The position numbers and the translations under genes are program-made. Shown here piece after piece: positions 19,246 to 28,539 of a stretch of 64,000 bases of DNA; positions within the stretch are counted from its first letter, which is position 1; each line of letters starts with the position of its first letter. This DNA is from Cognaticolwellia aestuarii (lineage in GTDB: Bacteria; Pseudomonadota; Gammaproteobacteria; Enterobacterales; Alteromonadaceae): positions 248,001-312,000 of the forward strand of contig NZ_MUZV01000002.1 of the NCBI RefSeq assembly GCF_002000025.1, read 5' to 3'. The notes below the pieces were generated by a model that saw only the letters and a program-made list of their open reading frames with translations, was not told the DNA's origin and searched no databases.

Positions 19246-20790
19246 ATGCCTTTCAGTTTACTTAAAAATGATGAAGTAAAAATACAATTGAAGCCGTGGC
19301 GAATACTTATTGTTGATGATGAAGTTGATATTCATACCGTTACTAAAATGGCACTTAAACGCTTCGAATTTGAACAACGAGAAGTTGAGTTCTTAAGTGC
19401 TTTTTCTTCAAAGGAAGCTCAACAAGTTATTAATGACAATGATGATATAGCATTGATTTTTCTCGATGTTGTTATGGAGTCTGACGATGCTGGTTTGCAG
19501 TTAGCCAAGTGGCTTAGAGAAGAAAAAAAATCGACGTTAACCCGTATTATACTACGCACCGGGCAGCCAGGGCAGGCACCTGAAGAAGATGTCATTATGA
19601 ATTATGATATTAATGACTATAAACAAAAAACAGAATTAGACCGAACTAAGCTATTTACTGCTGTTGTAACGGCATTACGAGCTTATCGAGATTTAATCAC
19701 AATAGATCAATCTAGGATCTATGAAAGAGCCTACAGACTTGGCTTGCAGCAAGTTATTGAGTCAACTACCGGCTTACTGCAAGAGAAAAAAATAAAGAAC
19801 TTCTTTAATGGGTTATTACAACAAGTTATTTCGTTAATTCATGTTGATCAAGAAGGTGCGTTAGTGAAACCGATAGACGGCGCGGGCACTATTTGTTGTG
19901 CTAACGATTATCAAATTATTGCTGAGTGCGGCGACATTTCACTTGAAAATGGCTTACAGCCGAAAGCTATTGAACTGCTTGATGAAGCAAGACGGATAAA
20001 AAGTAGTGTTTTTGAAGGGGAATACTATGTTGCTTATTTTCCGTCGACTAGTGATAAAGAAAGTTTGTTGTACTTAAAAGGCAGCCAAATTGAGCGATTA
20101 ACTAATGTTAATGTGCAACTACTGAACTTATTTTCAAATAGTATTGGTATTGCTTTTGATAACTTACTGCTTAATGAGGAAATAATAAAAACTCAGGAAG
20201 ATTTAATAAATCGCTTGGGCAATGCCGTAGAGTCGCGTTCGAAAGAATCAGGTAATCATATTAAGCGTATGTCAGAGTTTTGTTATATTTTAGCGCACGA
20301 ACTAGGTTTACCTGATTTTGAATGTGAAATTCTCAAGCAAGCTACGCCTATGCATGATGTGGGGAAAATTTCTATTCCTGATAGTGTTTTGCTTAAACCA
20401 GGGAGATTAACCGATGAAGAAATGCTGATCATGAAGCAGCATTCTGAGTTAGGTTTTGATATTTTGGCAGGGTCGGAGCGCCCAATATTAAACGCTGCAG
20501 CCATTATTGCGCAACAACACCATGAAAAATTTGATGGCAGTGGCTATCCGGCTGGGCTTAAAGGTGAAAACATTCATATTTTCGCTCGAATAGTCGCGGT
20601 TGCTGATGTATTTGATGCCTTAATACATAAGCGTTGTTACAAAGAGCCTTGGTCGATTGAAGATATTTTGGCGTTATTTGACAAAGAAACCAATAAGCAT
20701 TTTGACCCTGATGTTATTGCTGCCTTTAATCGTAGGCTGCCTGAAATATTAGTGCTTAATGAGCAACTCACCAAAGATGACTGTTTGTAA
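19246..20790 (+). CDS. Response regulator with DUF3369 and HD-GYP phosphodiesterase
   Basis: Predicted cyclic di-GMP phosphodiesterase controlled by phosphorylation. A receiver domain comes first (ILIVDDEVDIHTVTKMAL; phospho-acceptor Asp in LIFLDVVMESDDAGLQ; TGQPGQAPEEDVI). A DUF3369-type sensory region (about 150-310) follows, then HD-GYP with the key motifs MHDVGKISIPDSVLLKPGRLT, QQHHEKFDGSGYP and VAVADVFDAL. The HHEKFDGSGYPAGL signature is intact, so hydrolysis of c-di-GMP is expected. Its 3' end overlaps the histidine kinase gene by 32 bp, pointing to one transcript and a cognate pair. Confidence 0.93.
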   Translation: MPFSLLKNDEVKIQLKPWRILIVDDEVDIHTVTKMALKRFEFEQREVEFLSAFSSKEAQQVINDNDDIALIFLDVVMESDDAGLQLAKWLREEKKSTLTRIILRTGQPGQAPEEDVIMNYDINDYKQKTELDRTKLFTAVVTALRAYRDLITIDQSRIYERAYRLGLQQVIESTTGLLQEKKIKNFFNGLLQQVISLIHVDQEGALVKPIDGAGTICCANDYQIIAECGDISLENGLQPKAIELLDEARRIKSSVFEGEYYVAYFPSTSDKESLLYLKGSQIERLTNVNVQLLNLFSNSIGIAFDNLLLNEEIIKTQEDLINRLGNAVESRSKESGNHIKRMSEFCYILAHELGLPDFECEILKQATPMHDVGKISIPDSVLLKPGRLTDEEMLIMKQHSELGFDILAGSERPILNAAAIIAQQHHEKFDGSGYPAGLKGENIHIFARIVAVADVFDALIHKRCYKEPWSIEDILALFDKETNKHFDPDVIAAFNRRLPEILVLNEQLTKDDCL

Positions 20791-22252
20791 TTATATGCCT
20801 GCCAATAAAAGTTCAAACAATAAAAGTCACCCGCAAGCCAAGGTAAGTGCGGAAGCTAGCGCTTATAACACGGCTATTGCTAGTGCTAATAAAAATAACA
20901 TTAATGTTATAAATGCTTTGTTGAAAATATCTTCGCTTGTCCAGTCTACGTTAAGCCTGCCTGAAATTTATAAAGAAATTCATCAGATTATTGCTGAAAT
21001 AATTTATGTCAAAAATATCGCTATATTTTTATATGATCCGATAGAGAAAATCATCGTTTTTGATTACTTTGTTGATGAAAAAGATCAAGGCGTTATTGGT
21101 ACCACCATGCCGATTGGCAATGGCATTTCGTCTTATGTTATTAAAAAAAATAAACCTTGTATGTTCACAAGTGCTGAACAATTAGAGATGCAAGTAAAAG
21201 GTAAAATTTCTAATGTTATTGGCTCGTTAAGTGAAAGTTGGATGGGGGCACCTATTGCCAACAATGATGGCGTTACGGGGATCATTATACTGCAAAGCTA
21301 TTCAAGCGAGCATATGTATCAGGAAGATGATCTGCAACTATTGTCTTTTGTTGCCGATAACCTAGCTATTGTGCTGCAGCAACGAAAACTTATTGATAAA
21401 GAAAGAGAAGATAAAAAGTCGCTTGAAAGCAGTTTACAGCTGATAAAAGAGCAGAACTTAGCGTTAGAGCAGATGATGCAAACGCTAAAAAGTGCGCAAA
21501 ATGAGTTGGTACAAAAAGAAAAAATGGCCTCGCTTGGTAATTTAGTAGCGGGTATTGCCCATGAAATTAATACGCCTATCGGCATTTGTGTAACGGCCAT
21601 CACCAATTTGCATCACGAATATAAAAACTTACAAAAGCAAATAGCACAGAGCACGGCTACTGATAAGCACTTAAATTATTTTTTGGAAGATGTGAATGAA
21701 GCTTGCACAATAATCGAGTCAAATACCCTTCGTGCAGCCGAATTAATCAATAGTTTTAAAGAGATAGCCGTTGACCAATCTTCTGAAGTGTCTCGTAAAA
21801 TAAACATGAAGGAATATATCGACGAAATATTACTTGCTATGCGACCCATTTTGAAAAAAACGCCTCATGAAGTACAGGTTAATTGCCCTGAAAATTTAGT
21901 AATAAAAACAATACCCGGCGCTATTTCTCAAATACTGACCAATATGATTAATAACTCAATTATTCATGGTTTTAATGACGGTGACAAAGGCTGTTTAAAA
22001 ATAACAGTGGTGAAAAAATCGGATAGCTTTGACATTTGTTATCAAGACAACGGTAAGGGCTTAAATAGCGATGAAATAAAAATGTTATTTGAACCCTTTT
22101 ATACCACTAAACGAGGCATGGGCGGCAGTGGCTTAGGTACACATTTAATTTATAACATTGTTACTTCTAGTTTAAATGGCAAAATCAATGTTGAAAGTGA
22201 GCCCGGTAAAGGCTTGCGCTATGATATATCTTTACCTATTGAGGCGCTTTAA
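20759..22252 (+). CDS. GAF-domain sensor histidine kinase
   Basis: Probable cognate kinase of the preceding HD-GYP regulator. A GAF domain (about 60-205) is followed by a coiled coil (about 210-245) and a kinase core. The H-box is KMASLGNLVAGIAHEINTPI, the N-box ILTNMINNSIIHGF, and the G/F boxes are YQDNGKGL, FEPFYTTKRGMGGSGLGTHL. No transmembrane helix is visible, so it is cytosolic and likely senses a small molecule through GAF. Start is uncertain: ATG 20759 overlaps the upstream gene, and ATGs at 20777 and 20795 are also possible; none has a strong ribosome site. Confidence 0.9.
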   Translation: MSNSPKMTVCNYMPANKSSNNKSHPQAKVSAEASAYNTAIASANKNNINVINALLKISSLVQSTLSLPEIYKEIHQIIAEIIYVKNIAIFLYDPIEKIIVFDYFVDEKDQGVIGTTMPIGNGISSYVIKKNKPCMFTSAEQLEMQVKGKISNVIGSLSESWMGAPIANNDGVTGIIILQSYSSEHMYQEDDLQLLSFVADNLAIVLQQRKLIDKEREDKKSLESSLQLIKEQNLALEQMMQTLKSAQNELVQKEKMASLGNLVAGIAHEINTPIGICVTAITNLHHEYKNLQKQIAQSTATDKHLNYFLEDVNEACTIIESNTLRAAELINSFKEIAVDQSSEVSRKINMKEYIDEILLAMRPILKKTPHEVQVNCPENLVIKTIPGAISQILTNMINNSIIHGFNDGDKGCLKITVVKKSDSFDICYQDNGKGLNSDEIKMLFEPFYTTKRGMGGSGLGTHLIYNIVTSSLNGKINVESEPGKGLRYDISLPIEAL

Positions 22253-22515
22253 CTCGCGCGCTTTTAAGCATAAAAAACTGCAAATAGTTATCTTTTTAGC
22301 ATTCAAACATTCAAACATTCAAACTTTCAAATATTTAATCTTTGAATTTGTAAACTTAGCGCTTGAGCAATAAACCACGATTAAAATAAATACCTGCGCC
22401 TAATACTTTGGTGTTTCTTTATGTTAAGTACTTATTTTTAAACAGCCGATAAATCAATTTTACTAGTCACGCGTTGCTAGTAGTTTACTGCTAGTAGTTT
22501 GTTGCTAAGAGTTTG
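22253..22515. repeat. Short tandem repeats between convergent genes
   Basis: Between the kinase and mltC stops lie about three tandem copies of an 8-mer (attcaaac, 22301-22328) and, near 22466-22515, a degenerate repeat of the type gctagtagttt/gttgctaagagttt. No gene or clear terminator is seen. Confidence 0.6.
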
Positions 22516-23679
22516 TTATAAATAGCCTTTTTCAGCCTTGGTTACTTTTTCTAAATATCGACGAGACTCAGCTTTGGGATGTTTCTTTGTCAGTAAATAA
22601 TATACGTCTTGGGGTGATTTTGTATTGAGCACTTTCATGGCGGTGGTGCGATTGCTATGAAAGGTTTTTAAGACATTGCCACTACCACCATTGTAAGCCG
22701 AAATAATTGAATAATGGCGGCTGGTGGCATTAGTAACGGCTTTTAAGTAGTTATTGTTGAGAATGTGTAAATAGGCTGCACCAATATCAATATTAAACGC
22801 CGGATCAAAAAGTTGTTGTTTGGTTGGCGCGCCAGTTTTCTTTTTAATGCGCTGATAAACATCAGCACCGGCGGTTTTAGGTACTACTTGCATTAGGCCA
22901 TAAGCATTGGCACTGCTAACAGCAAAGGGGTTAAAGCTACTTTCGGTTTCTATTATGCCGTAGATAAGTTGTGGCGATATTTGATAACGCTTAGCAGAGG
23001 CTAGCACATGTTGGCTGTATTTTTCTTCACGTAAATGTTGATGTTGCTCAACCATATTAATGCTAACCGCATAAATTTGTTTACTATTTTTGCTGTATTT
23101 TTGTAATTTAAATTCAGTTAAGTATTTCGAAAATCGGTTAGCGCGCCATTGGTATTGAATGGGCTTTTTGTCTTGGTCAATTACTTGTTGATATAAGTAG
23201 GGTTTGCCGGAAAGCTTTGGCGCATCACTAGAAAATATATCGGTTTTACTTGGATCAGCACTTGTAAGTAGCGTGGTAACTATGGCGTTTTGTAAATTGC
23301 TAAGAGTTTTAGCTGGCGTGCTGTCAGCGAGTGTTTCAACTAAAATACGGCCTTTTTCAAAATCTACAATGGCACGGGCTTTATAGTTGTTTGTGTATTT
23401 TACGAGTTTTTTATTGCTCGGGAGTTGCGGTTTATCTTCGCCCCAAACGTTATGAATATGTTTGCTTAATTCATCGAGTAAAGCTTTGATATTATTAATG
23501 TCTTGCTGAATAAGTTTATTAGTTTTAACGGCTTGGTTAGCAATGCTAACTACATCTGGATTGTCGGCTTTGATTTGCTTAATTAAGTTTTCAGCACTAC
23601 GTATTGAAGCAAGGTTAGCTGTACTTTTACAGCTAGTTAAACTGATGACGATTAGCAGTAGTACTATTTTTTTAAACAT
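22516..23679 (-). CDS. mltC: Membrane-bound lytic murein transglycosylase C
   Basis: Cleaves the glycan strand of peptidoglycan between MurNAc and GlcNAc, leaving 1,6-anhydroMurNAc ends. A lipoprotein signal (MFKKIVLLLIVISLTSC) puts it at the inner face of the outer membrane. The N-terminal half fits the MltC-specific domain (VWGEDKPQLPSNKKLVKYTNNYKARA in pieces). The SLT domain has the catalytic Glu in IIETESSFNPFAVSSANAYG, then GLMQVVPKTAG, FDPAFNIDIGAAYL and ISAYNGGSGNV. At 387 aa it is slightly longer than the E. coli enzyme (about 360). It lies head-to-tail with the SGNH hydrolase on the minus strand. Confidence 0.94.
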   Translation of the reverse strand: MFKKIVLLLIVISLTSCKSTANLASIRSAENLIKQIKADNPDVVSIANQAVKTNKLIQQDINNIKALLDELSKHIHNVWGEDKPQLPSNKKLVKYTNNYKARAIVDFEKGRILVETLADSTPAKTLSNLQNAIVTTLLTSADPSKTDIFSSDAPKLSGKPYLYQQVIDQDKKPIQYQWRANRFSKYLTEFKLQKYSKNSKQIYAVSINMVEQHQHLREEKYSQHVLASAKRYQISPQLIYGIIETESSFNPFAVSSANAYGLMQVVPKTAGADVYQRIKKKTGAPTKQQLFDPAFNIDIGAAYLHILNNNYLKAVTNATSRHYSIISAYNGGSGNVLKTFHSNRTTAMKVLNTKSPQDVYYLLTKKHPKAESRRYLEKVTKAEKGYL

Positions 23680-23744
23680 TATACATCGGCCTTTAATTTG
23701 TCATGGTTAATTCATTCATCGAGAGTTAGTCGTGGTTAACTGTT

Positions 23745-24650
23745 TTAGCTAACACGCTTTTTTTGCTTATACCGTTTGGGATTTGTATGGTTTTTGTTTT
23801 TATGGTGATCAGTGTTAAGCCATTCATTAAACTGCTCTGCGGCTTGTTTTGCCCAAACGCGGTAAGCTAATGTTGATGGATGCATACCGTCTTTTGCTAA
23901 GTATTCGGGTTTAAAGGGTAGGTCAACCGTTAATACGGCGCATTTGTTAGTATGCTTATTTACCCCTTGGTTGTCTGTATTTTGAACACTTGAGTGTTGC
24001 TGTAGATCCACTAAAACACTGGCCATTAATGCATTTAGTTTGCTGGCGCGTAATCCTAACCACCAGCGCAGTGGTTGTGGTAATGCGGTGAATAAATGCA
24101 TGGGTGGTACGCTAGAAAATAACACCTTATCGGCGCTGAACTTGGTAGTAAGTATAGTGGCCAAATGGCTGATGTTTTCAGCCCATTGTGCTTGTTGAGT
24201 GAAGTGGGTGACATCATTAACACCAACGGATACTAAAACAAGATCAAACTTCTGTGTTGGTAATAAAGTTAATTGCTGAATAATATTGGTAGATGTTAAG
24301 CCGCTGCTGGCGACTAACTGCCAAGTGAGAGAATGTTGCTTGGTAAGTAATGGGGGTAGTTGTCCCGCTAATGCTTGTTTTTGCTGATTTACACCGACAC
24401 CTGCTGCAGCTGAGTCACCCAAAATTAATAGGTTAACAGTTTCGTTGTTATGCTTAGCGTTGGTGTTAATGTCAGTGCTTGTGTTAGTACAGGTGCTAGC
24501 GCTAGCGCAATAACCAGAACGTTCGCCTGTTGCTTCAGGTAGCTTGATTGTTTTAAAGCGCACCCAAATGCCTTGTAGTAATAACAAAGGCAATAGTATG
24601 ACAAAAACAGTGTAATAAAATACCAGCTCGTAATAGGCTTTTATCTTCAA
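23745..24650 (-). CDS. SGNH/GDSL-family esterase or lipase
   Basis: Predicted serine hydrolase. Block I is LLILGDSAAAGVGV (nucleophile Ser in GDSAAAG), block III is VSVGVNDVTHF, and block V is KDGMHPSTLAYRVWA with the catalytic Asp-His pair. A hydrophobic N-terminal segment (YTVFVILLPLLLLQGIWV) anchors it, with the catalytic part probably periplasmic. A Thr/Asn-rich linker (CASASTCTNTSTDINTNAKH) precedes block I. The C-terminus is basic. Substrate is unknown. It starts 20 bp after the stop of the YgjV-like gene, so the two may be co-transcribed. Confidence 0.85.
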   Translation of the reverse strand: MKIKAYYELVFYYTVFVILLPLLLLQGIWVRFKTIKLPEATGERSGYCASASTCTNTSTDINTNAKHNNETVNLLILGDSAAAGVGVNQQKQALAGQLPPLLTKQHSLTWQLVASSGLTSTNIIQQLTLLPTQKFDLVLVSVGVNDVTHFTQQAQWAENISHLATILTTKFSADKVLFSSVPPMHLFTALPQPLRWWLGLRASKLNALMASVLVDLQQHSSVQNTDNQGVNKHTNKCAVLTVDLPFKPEYLAKDGMHPSTLAYRVWAKQAAEQFNEWLNTDHHKNKNHTNPKRYKQKKRVS

Positions 24651-24670
24651 AACTTTTCCTAACGGTTTGT

Positions 24671-25183
24671 TTATGAAGAAAGTTTAACCGAATTTTTTGC
24701 AATATAATATCGATAATAACCAATAGCACTACTACCAACAAAAATCACTTCAACGAGAATACCGACAGGTGTCCACAAAAGCAGGTTGTGCAGCAGCCAT
24801 AATGAACCGCCTGTTATCATCATCGCACGTAAAAATTTATCGTTATGGCTAAATGAGCCAACGGTAATAAAGACCGTGGCGATAAAGCCAATAATACTTA
24901 AAGCGCCGTTGTAAGTGGCTATTGTGATCAGCAAACTAACGCTCAGTGCTGCCACTGATAGCCATTGAAACTTCCACTTTATTGAAATTAAAAACCGTAA
25001 ACTTGAAAACAAAAATATAAAACCAGCTGTTTGTTGCTCAAGCAGTAAGTAATGCATGCCATTAAAAAGACAACTAACGGATAAGGCCGCTAGAATGTAG
25101 TTTTTATTTTTTAGTTGCATAGCACAACACTCAATAATAAGTGTGACGGTAACTAGCAATTGAGAGAGTAAAAAATCAGGCAT
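24671..25183 (-). CDS. YgjV-family inner membrane protein
   Basis: A 170-aa protein made almost entirely of membrane helices (about five or six), with features of the YgjV family: NGMHYLLLEQQTAGFIFLFSSLRF near residue 41 and LLHNLLLWTPVGILVEVIFVGSSAIGYYRYY near the C-terminus. Role unknown in the family. It begins just left of a 640-bp gene-free stretch and is followed by the SGNH hydrolase. Start ATG at 25183. Confidence 0.8.
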   Translation of the reverse strand: MPDFLLSQLLVTVTLIIECCAMQLKNKNYILAALSVSCLFNGMHYLLLEQQTAGFIFLFSSLRFLISIKWKFQWLSVAALSVSLLITIATYNGALSIIGFIATVFITVGSFSHNDKFLRAMMITGGSLWLLHNLLLWTPVGILVEVIFVGSSAIGYYRYYIAKNSVKLSS

Positions 25184-25827
25184 AATAAAGCTTTAAGTAA
25201 TTTGTGTTATTTAAAAGTTGTCGGTTACAGAGGCGCTGTTCAACGCTTATTTGACATAGAGGTTCGTGGCTGTACTTTGCTTAGTCGATAGCTTAGTTAA
25301 TAATTTAGTTAATAATTTAGTTAATAGCTTAGCAATTAGGTTAGCCACTAGCTTAGCTACGAAAAATTTGTTGATAATGTTTAAACATTAATAAGCTAAG
25401 TTGTTGCATTACTATACTATCAGCAATCGAATTTAACATCTTAGCTTGCTTTGTTATAAATTGTAACTGTAGTGGTAAAAGAGCGGGGTTATTTGATTTT
25501 TATTTCTAAATTATTTTAAATGAGACTGTTAAATTTTGATTATCTTGGGTTTTGCTGTTTATTATTCGAATGTAATATTTGGCATTTAAACGAGGATAAA
25601 GCGGCGGAATTAGTTTAGCGTTATCCGCCATTTGTTAATGCTTAGCACTTTGTTAATGCTGCAAGTGGTAGTCGTATGTCTTTTCAATAAATCAGTTTGC
25701 GAGTAAAAAATAAACGGTGCTGTATCACTAAAGCTTTTAGTAATACAGCAAGTATGTATGGTAGGTAATAAGCTGTATTTAAAGGTTGTTATTTGTATAT
25801 AATCGTTGTTTCAGTAGATAACAGCGC
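25184..25827. other. Long intergenic stretch with degenerate repeats
   Basis: No coding region is convincing in these 644 bp. At about 25285-25362 there is a degenerate array of 10-12 bp units (tagttaataattt, tagttaatagctt, ttagccactagctt). Near 25718-25750 is a strong hairpin, listed separately. The rest is AT-rich with no recognised tRNA or riboswitch. Confidence 0.55.
25718..25750 (-). terminator. Rho-independent terminator candidate for hemerythrin gene
   Basis: Arms TGCTGTATCACTAAA (25718-25732) and TTTAGTAATACAGCA (25736-25750) pair over 15 bp with one mismatch around a 3-nt loop. On the minus strand the stem is followed about 8 nt later by a T-run (A-run at 25705-25710 on the plus strand). 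It lies 78 bp past the hemerythrin stop. Confidence 0.55.
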
Positions 25828-26394
25828 TTATTTAACACCTTTTTGGCTTAACAGTTCACTGTATTCTTTATCTGTACCGTTGATATGATTAATTAACCAA
25901 TTAGCGAGAAAGTCACTGATTTCATTTAACGCGTCATGACCCTTTTCATTGTATAAATCCATAAAGCTATTAACTTGCTTGATCATTTGTTTATGCTGGG
26001 CTTTATGGGCTTCTAAGTCAGCGTAATCATGTTGTTCTAGCAGTTGCTCTTCACGATCAAAATGATACTTGGTGTAGTTAATCAAGTCGTTAAGGGCTTC
26101 ACGTTCAAACTCTTCGCTCATGGCATAATCATAAGCCGTCGTAAAATGGTTAAGTAAACTGATCAGCTTTTTGTGATCGTTATCTAAGCTTTCAATACCA
26201 ACACTGTATTCTTCTTTCCATACAACTTCGTTGGTTTTTCTTACTTTGTTATAGAGCATTGGGGTTAATGCCAACACCACAATAAGTAGCCAGGATATTG
26301 GGTTTGTCAGGCTTGATAAGAAGCCTAAAAATATGGCGACAATAATCAACCCAACTATGGCTGCGTATATTAGAGATTTATTGCGACTATTCAT
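25828..26394 (-). CDS. Membrane-anchored bacteriohemerythrin
   Basis: Di-iron O2 (or NO) binding protein. Two N-terminal hydrophobic segments (YAAIVGLIIVAIFLGFL and PISWLLIVVLALTPML) anchor it. A hemerythrin domain follows from about residue 58: VGIESLDNDHKKL (first His), YTKYHFDREEQLLEQHDY (HxxxE), EAHKAQHKQM (HxxxH) and HINGTDKEY (HxxxD), giving a full ligand set. It is transcribed divergently from nirS, and an FNR/DNR-type box lies 95 bp upstream of its start. That suggests induction under low oxygen or NO, with a role in supplying O2 or scavenging NO near the membrane (inference). Confidence 0.92.
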   Translation of the reverse strand: MNSRNKSLIYAAIVGLIIVAIFLGFLSSLTNPISWLLIVVLALTPMLYNKVRKTNEVVWKEEYSVGIESLDNDHKKLISLLNHFTTAYDYAMSEEFEREALNDLINYTKYHFDREEQLLEQHDYADLEAHKAQHKQMIKQVNSFMDLYNEKGHDALNEISDFLANWLINHINGTDKEYSELLSQKGVK

Positions 26395-26488
26395 AAGTAA
26401 TACTCAATTAAAGGTTGTGGGTAAATTATCTTGCTCACGTCGATTCTAATACGAATTGCCTGCCATGCGCGTAAAACCTATTTATTTG

Positions 26489-26502
26489 TTGACCTCGATC
26501 AA
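26489..26502. promoter_or_regulatory. FNR/DNR-type box (hemerythrin-nirS intergenic)
   Basis: TTGACCTCGATCAA matches TTGAY-N4-ATCAA with one deviation from the perfect palindrome. It is 95 bp upstream of the divergent hemerythrin start. A TAGAAT-like -10 on the minus strand at 26443-26448 would put the box near -58, as in class I FNR promoters. It may serve either gene. Confidence 0.65.
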
Positions 26503-26537
26503 GTTGTAAATCTATTCCGTTCGTAAACTTTTAAAAC

Positions 26538-26551
26538 TTGATCTGCATCAG
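26538..26551. promoter_or_regulatory. FNR/DNR-type box upstream of nirS
   Basis: TTGATCTGCATCAG keeps both half-sites except the last base. It lies 229 bp before the nirS ATG, implying a long untranslated leader if it drives nirS. The second box, 49 bp away, shows that this intergenic region is densely controlled. Confidence 0.65.
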
Positions 26552-26780
26552 GTTATTTCTTCGCAAAGTAATGAATAGTTGCACTACTTTATATTTGAGC
26601 TCTGAAACTTAAAAGTAAACGATTACTTAGTCAGAATTTCAGAACAACATTTTATAAGCAGCCCATTTGTCTAACTATTGTCTGCATTAACGAAAGTGGC
26701 TGATAGAAATTTTAGATAGATAAAAAACATAATATTTTAAAAACATGAAGCTAGTTAATTTTGTAAATGGAGATGATCCT

Positions 26781-28409
26781 ATGAAAACGATTAAATATAG
26801 TCTTTCAGCACTTGGTTTAGCTATTGGTATGGCAGCTACGGGTCTTAGTATGACCGTATCAGCGGCTGAACCAACGCTATCAAAAGCAGACTTTGAAAAA
26901 GCACAATTACATTACTTCCAGCGTTGTGCTGGTTGTCATGGTGTTTTACGTAAAGGTGCTACCGGTAAAAATCTTGAGCCAGAAAACACGCTTAAGAAAG
27001 GCCAAACGCGTTTAGAGAAAATTATTTCTTTAGGCACAGAAGGCGGTATGAACAACTTTGATGACTTGTTTACTGAGCAAGAAATCAGCGATTTGGCAAC
27101 ATTTATTCAAATGGAGCCGCCAGTACCACCTGAAATGTCTTTAGAGCAAATGCGTTCTTACACCAAAGAATATGTGGCACCAAAAGACTATCCAACTAAG
27201 CCTATGCACGGATTAAATTGGAAAAATTTCTTTGTTGTTATCGAACGTGACGCAGGTACTGCGGCAATTATTGATGGCGATACGAAAAAAATCATCACAC
27301 ATATCGATACTGGCTATGCGGTTCATGTAATTAAAGGTACTGAACATCATAAAGTTGACCATGCGAAAGATGTTGGTCGTTTTTGGTACACCATTGGTCG
27401 TGACGGTAAAGTTAACAAAATCGATTTATGGCAAACACCTGAAAAAATGTTAGTTGCTGAAACTAAAATGGCATACGACGCACGTGATATTGCGGTATCA
27501 GGTGACGGTAAATACGTCATTGCTGGTGGTTACTGGCCTGCACATTTCGTGATCATGGATGCAGAAACATTAAACCCACTTAAAGTTGTTTCAACTCGTG
27601 GTTACAACACGAAAGGTGAGTTCATTAACGAAGCTCGTGTAGCGGCAATTTATACGGCACCTAATACGTCTTCTTTCATCGTTGCTGTTAAAGAAACAGG
27701 TCAAATGTTGCAAGTTGATTATAACGACTTAGATAACTTAACCATCACCAGCATTGCTTCTGCTGAATTCTTACATGATGGTTTCTTTGACCCTACAGGT
27801 CGTTATTTCCAAATTGCGGCTAATGCGTCAAACGCTATGGTTGTTGTTGATACCAAAGAACGTGCATTAGAAAAAATCATTGAAGTTGATAGTTTACCTC
27901 ACCCAGGTCCAGGTGCTAACTGGATTGATGAAGAATGTGGCCCAGTGGGCGGCACAACTCATTTAGGTGTTGGGCTAGTATCAGTTTGGGGTAATGATCC
28001 TATTGGTCACCCAGACAATGCTTGGAAACTTTGTTATGAAGTTGAAACTGACGGTGCTGGTGTATTCATCCGTACTCATGAAACGTCTGATTACGTATGG
28101 GCTGATCAACTTAAACATCCAGAGCCAGAAATTCAACAGTCTGTACAAGTTTTTGATAAGAAAACTCACGAAATCGTTAAAACTATCCGTGTAACTGAAG
28201 AAGAAGGTAAAGCTGCACTTCACATGGAATTCAACGATGACGGTACAGAAGTTTGGGTTTCAGTATGGAACCGTAAAGATGCGAAAAACCCAACGGGCGA
28301 AATCGTAGTTTATGATGCAAAAACGCTTAAAGAGAAAACACGCATCAAAGGCTTAACAACGCCAACAGGTAAGTTCAACGTATTTAACCGTATGAACCAC
28401 AAAACCTAG
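26781..28409 (+). CDS. nirS: Cytochrome cd1 nitrite reductase
   Basis: Periplasmic enzyme reducing nitrite to NO, the defining step of denitrification. I start at ATG 26781 (AATGGAG upstream), which gives a clean Sec signal peptide MKTIKYSLSALGLAIGMAAT...SAAE; the upstream in-frame ATG lacks this. The cytochrome c domain has the haem motif CAGCHGV with Met ligand region GGMNNFDD. The eight-bladed d1 propeller follows (FFVVIERDAGTAAIIDGD, RDIAVSGDGKYVIAGGYWP). Active-site histidine regions are DSLPHPGPGANW and GGTTHLGVGLVSVWGNDP. Length after the start is 542 aa, normal for NirS. No haem d1 synthesis genes are adjacent. Confidence 0.97.
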   Translation: MKTIKYSLSALGLAIGMAATGLSMTVSAAEPTLSKADFEKAQLHYFQRCAGCHGVLRKGATGKNLEPENTLKKGQTRLEKIISLGTEGGMNNFDDLFTEQEISDLATFIQMEPPVPPEMSLEQMRSYTKEYVAPKDYPTKPMHGLNWKNFFVVIERDAGTAAIIDGDTKKIITHIDTGYAVHVIKGTEHHKVDHAKDVGRFWYTIGRDGKVNKIDLWQTPEKMLVAETKMAYDARDIAVSGDGKYVIAGGYWPAHFVIMDAETLNPLKVVSTRGYNTKGEFINEARVAAIYTAPNTSSFIVAVKETGQMLQVDYNDLDNLTITSIASAEFLHDGFFDPTGRYFQIAANASNAMVVVDTKERALEKIIEVDSLPHPGPGANWIDEECGPVGGTTHLGVGLVSVWGNDPIGHPDNAWKLCYEVETDGAGVFIRTHETSDYVWADQLKHPEPEIQQSVQVFDKKTHEIVKTIRVTEEEGKAALHMEFNDDGTEVWVSVWNRKDAKNPTGEIVVYDAKTLKEKTRIKGLTTPTGKFNVFNRMNHKT

Positions 28410-28539
28410 TAAGTCCCTTAATTGGTAGGTGGCATATTGAGCTGAATTTACTCAAATAAATACCACGTTATCAAGTTAAGTAGTGGGTATAGCTGATGTT
28501 ATACCCACGTATTTTCGCTTTATTCTGTAAGAGTCAATT

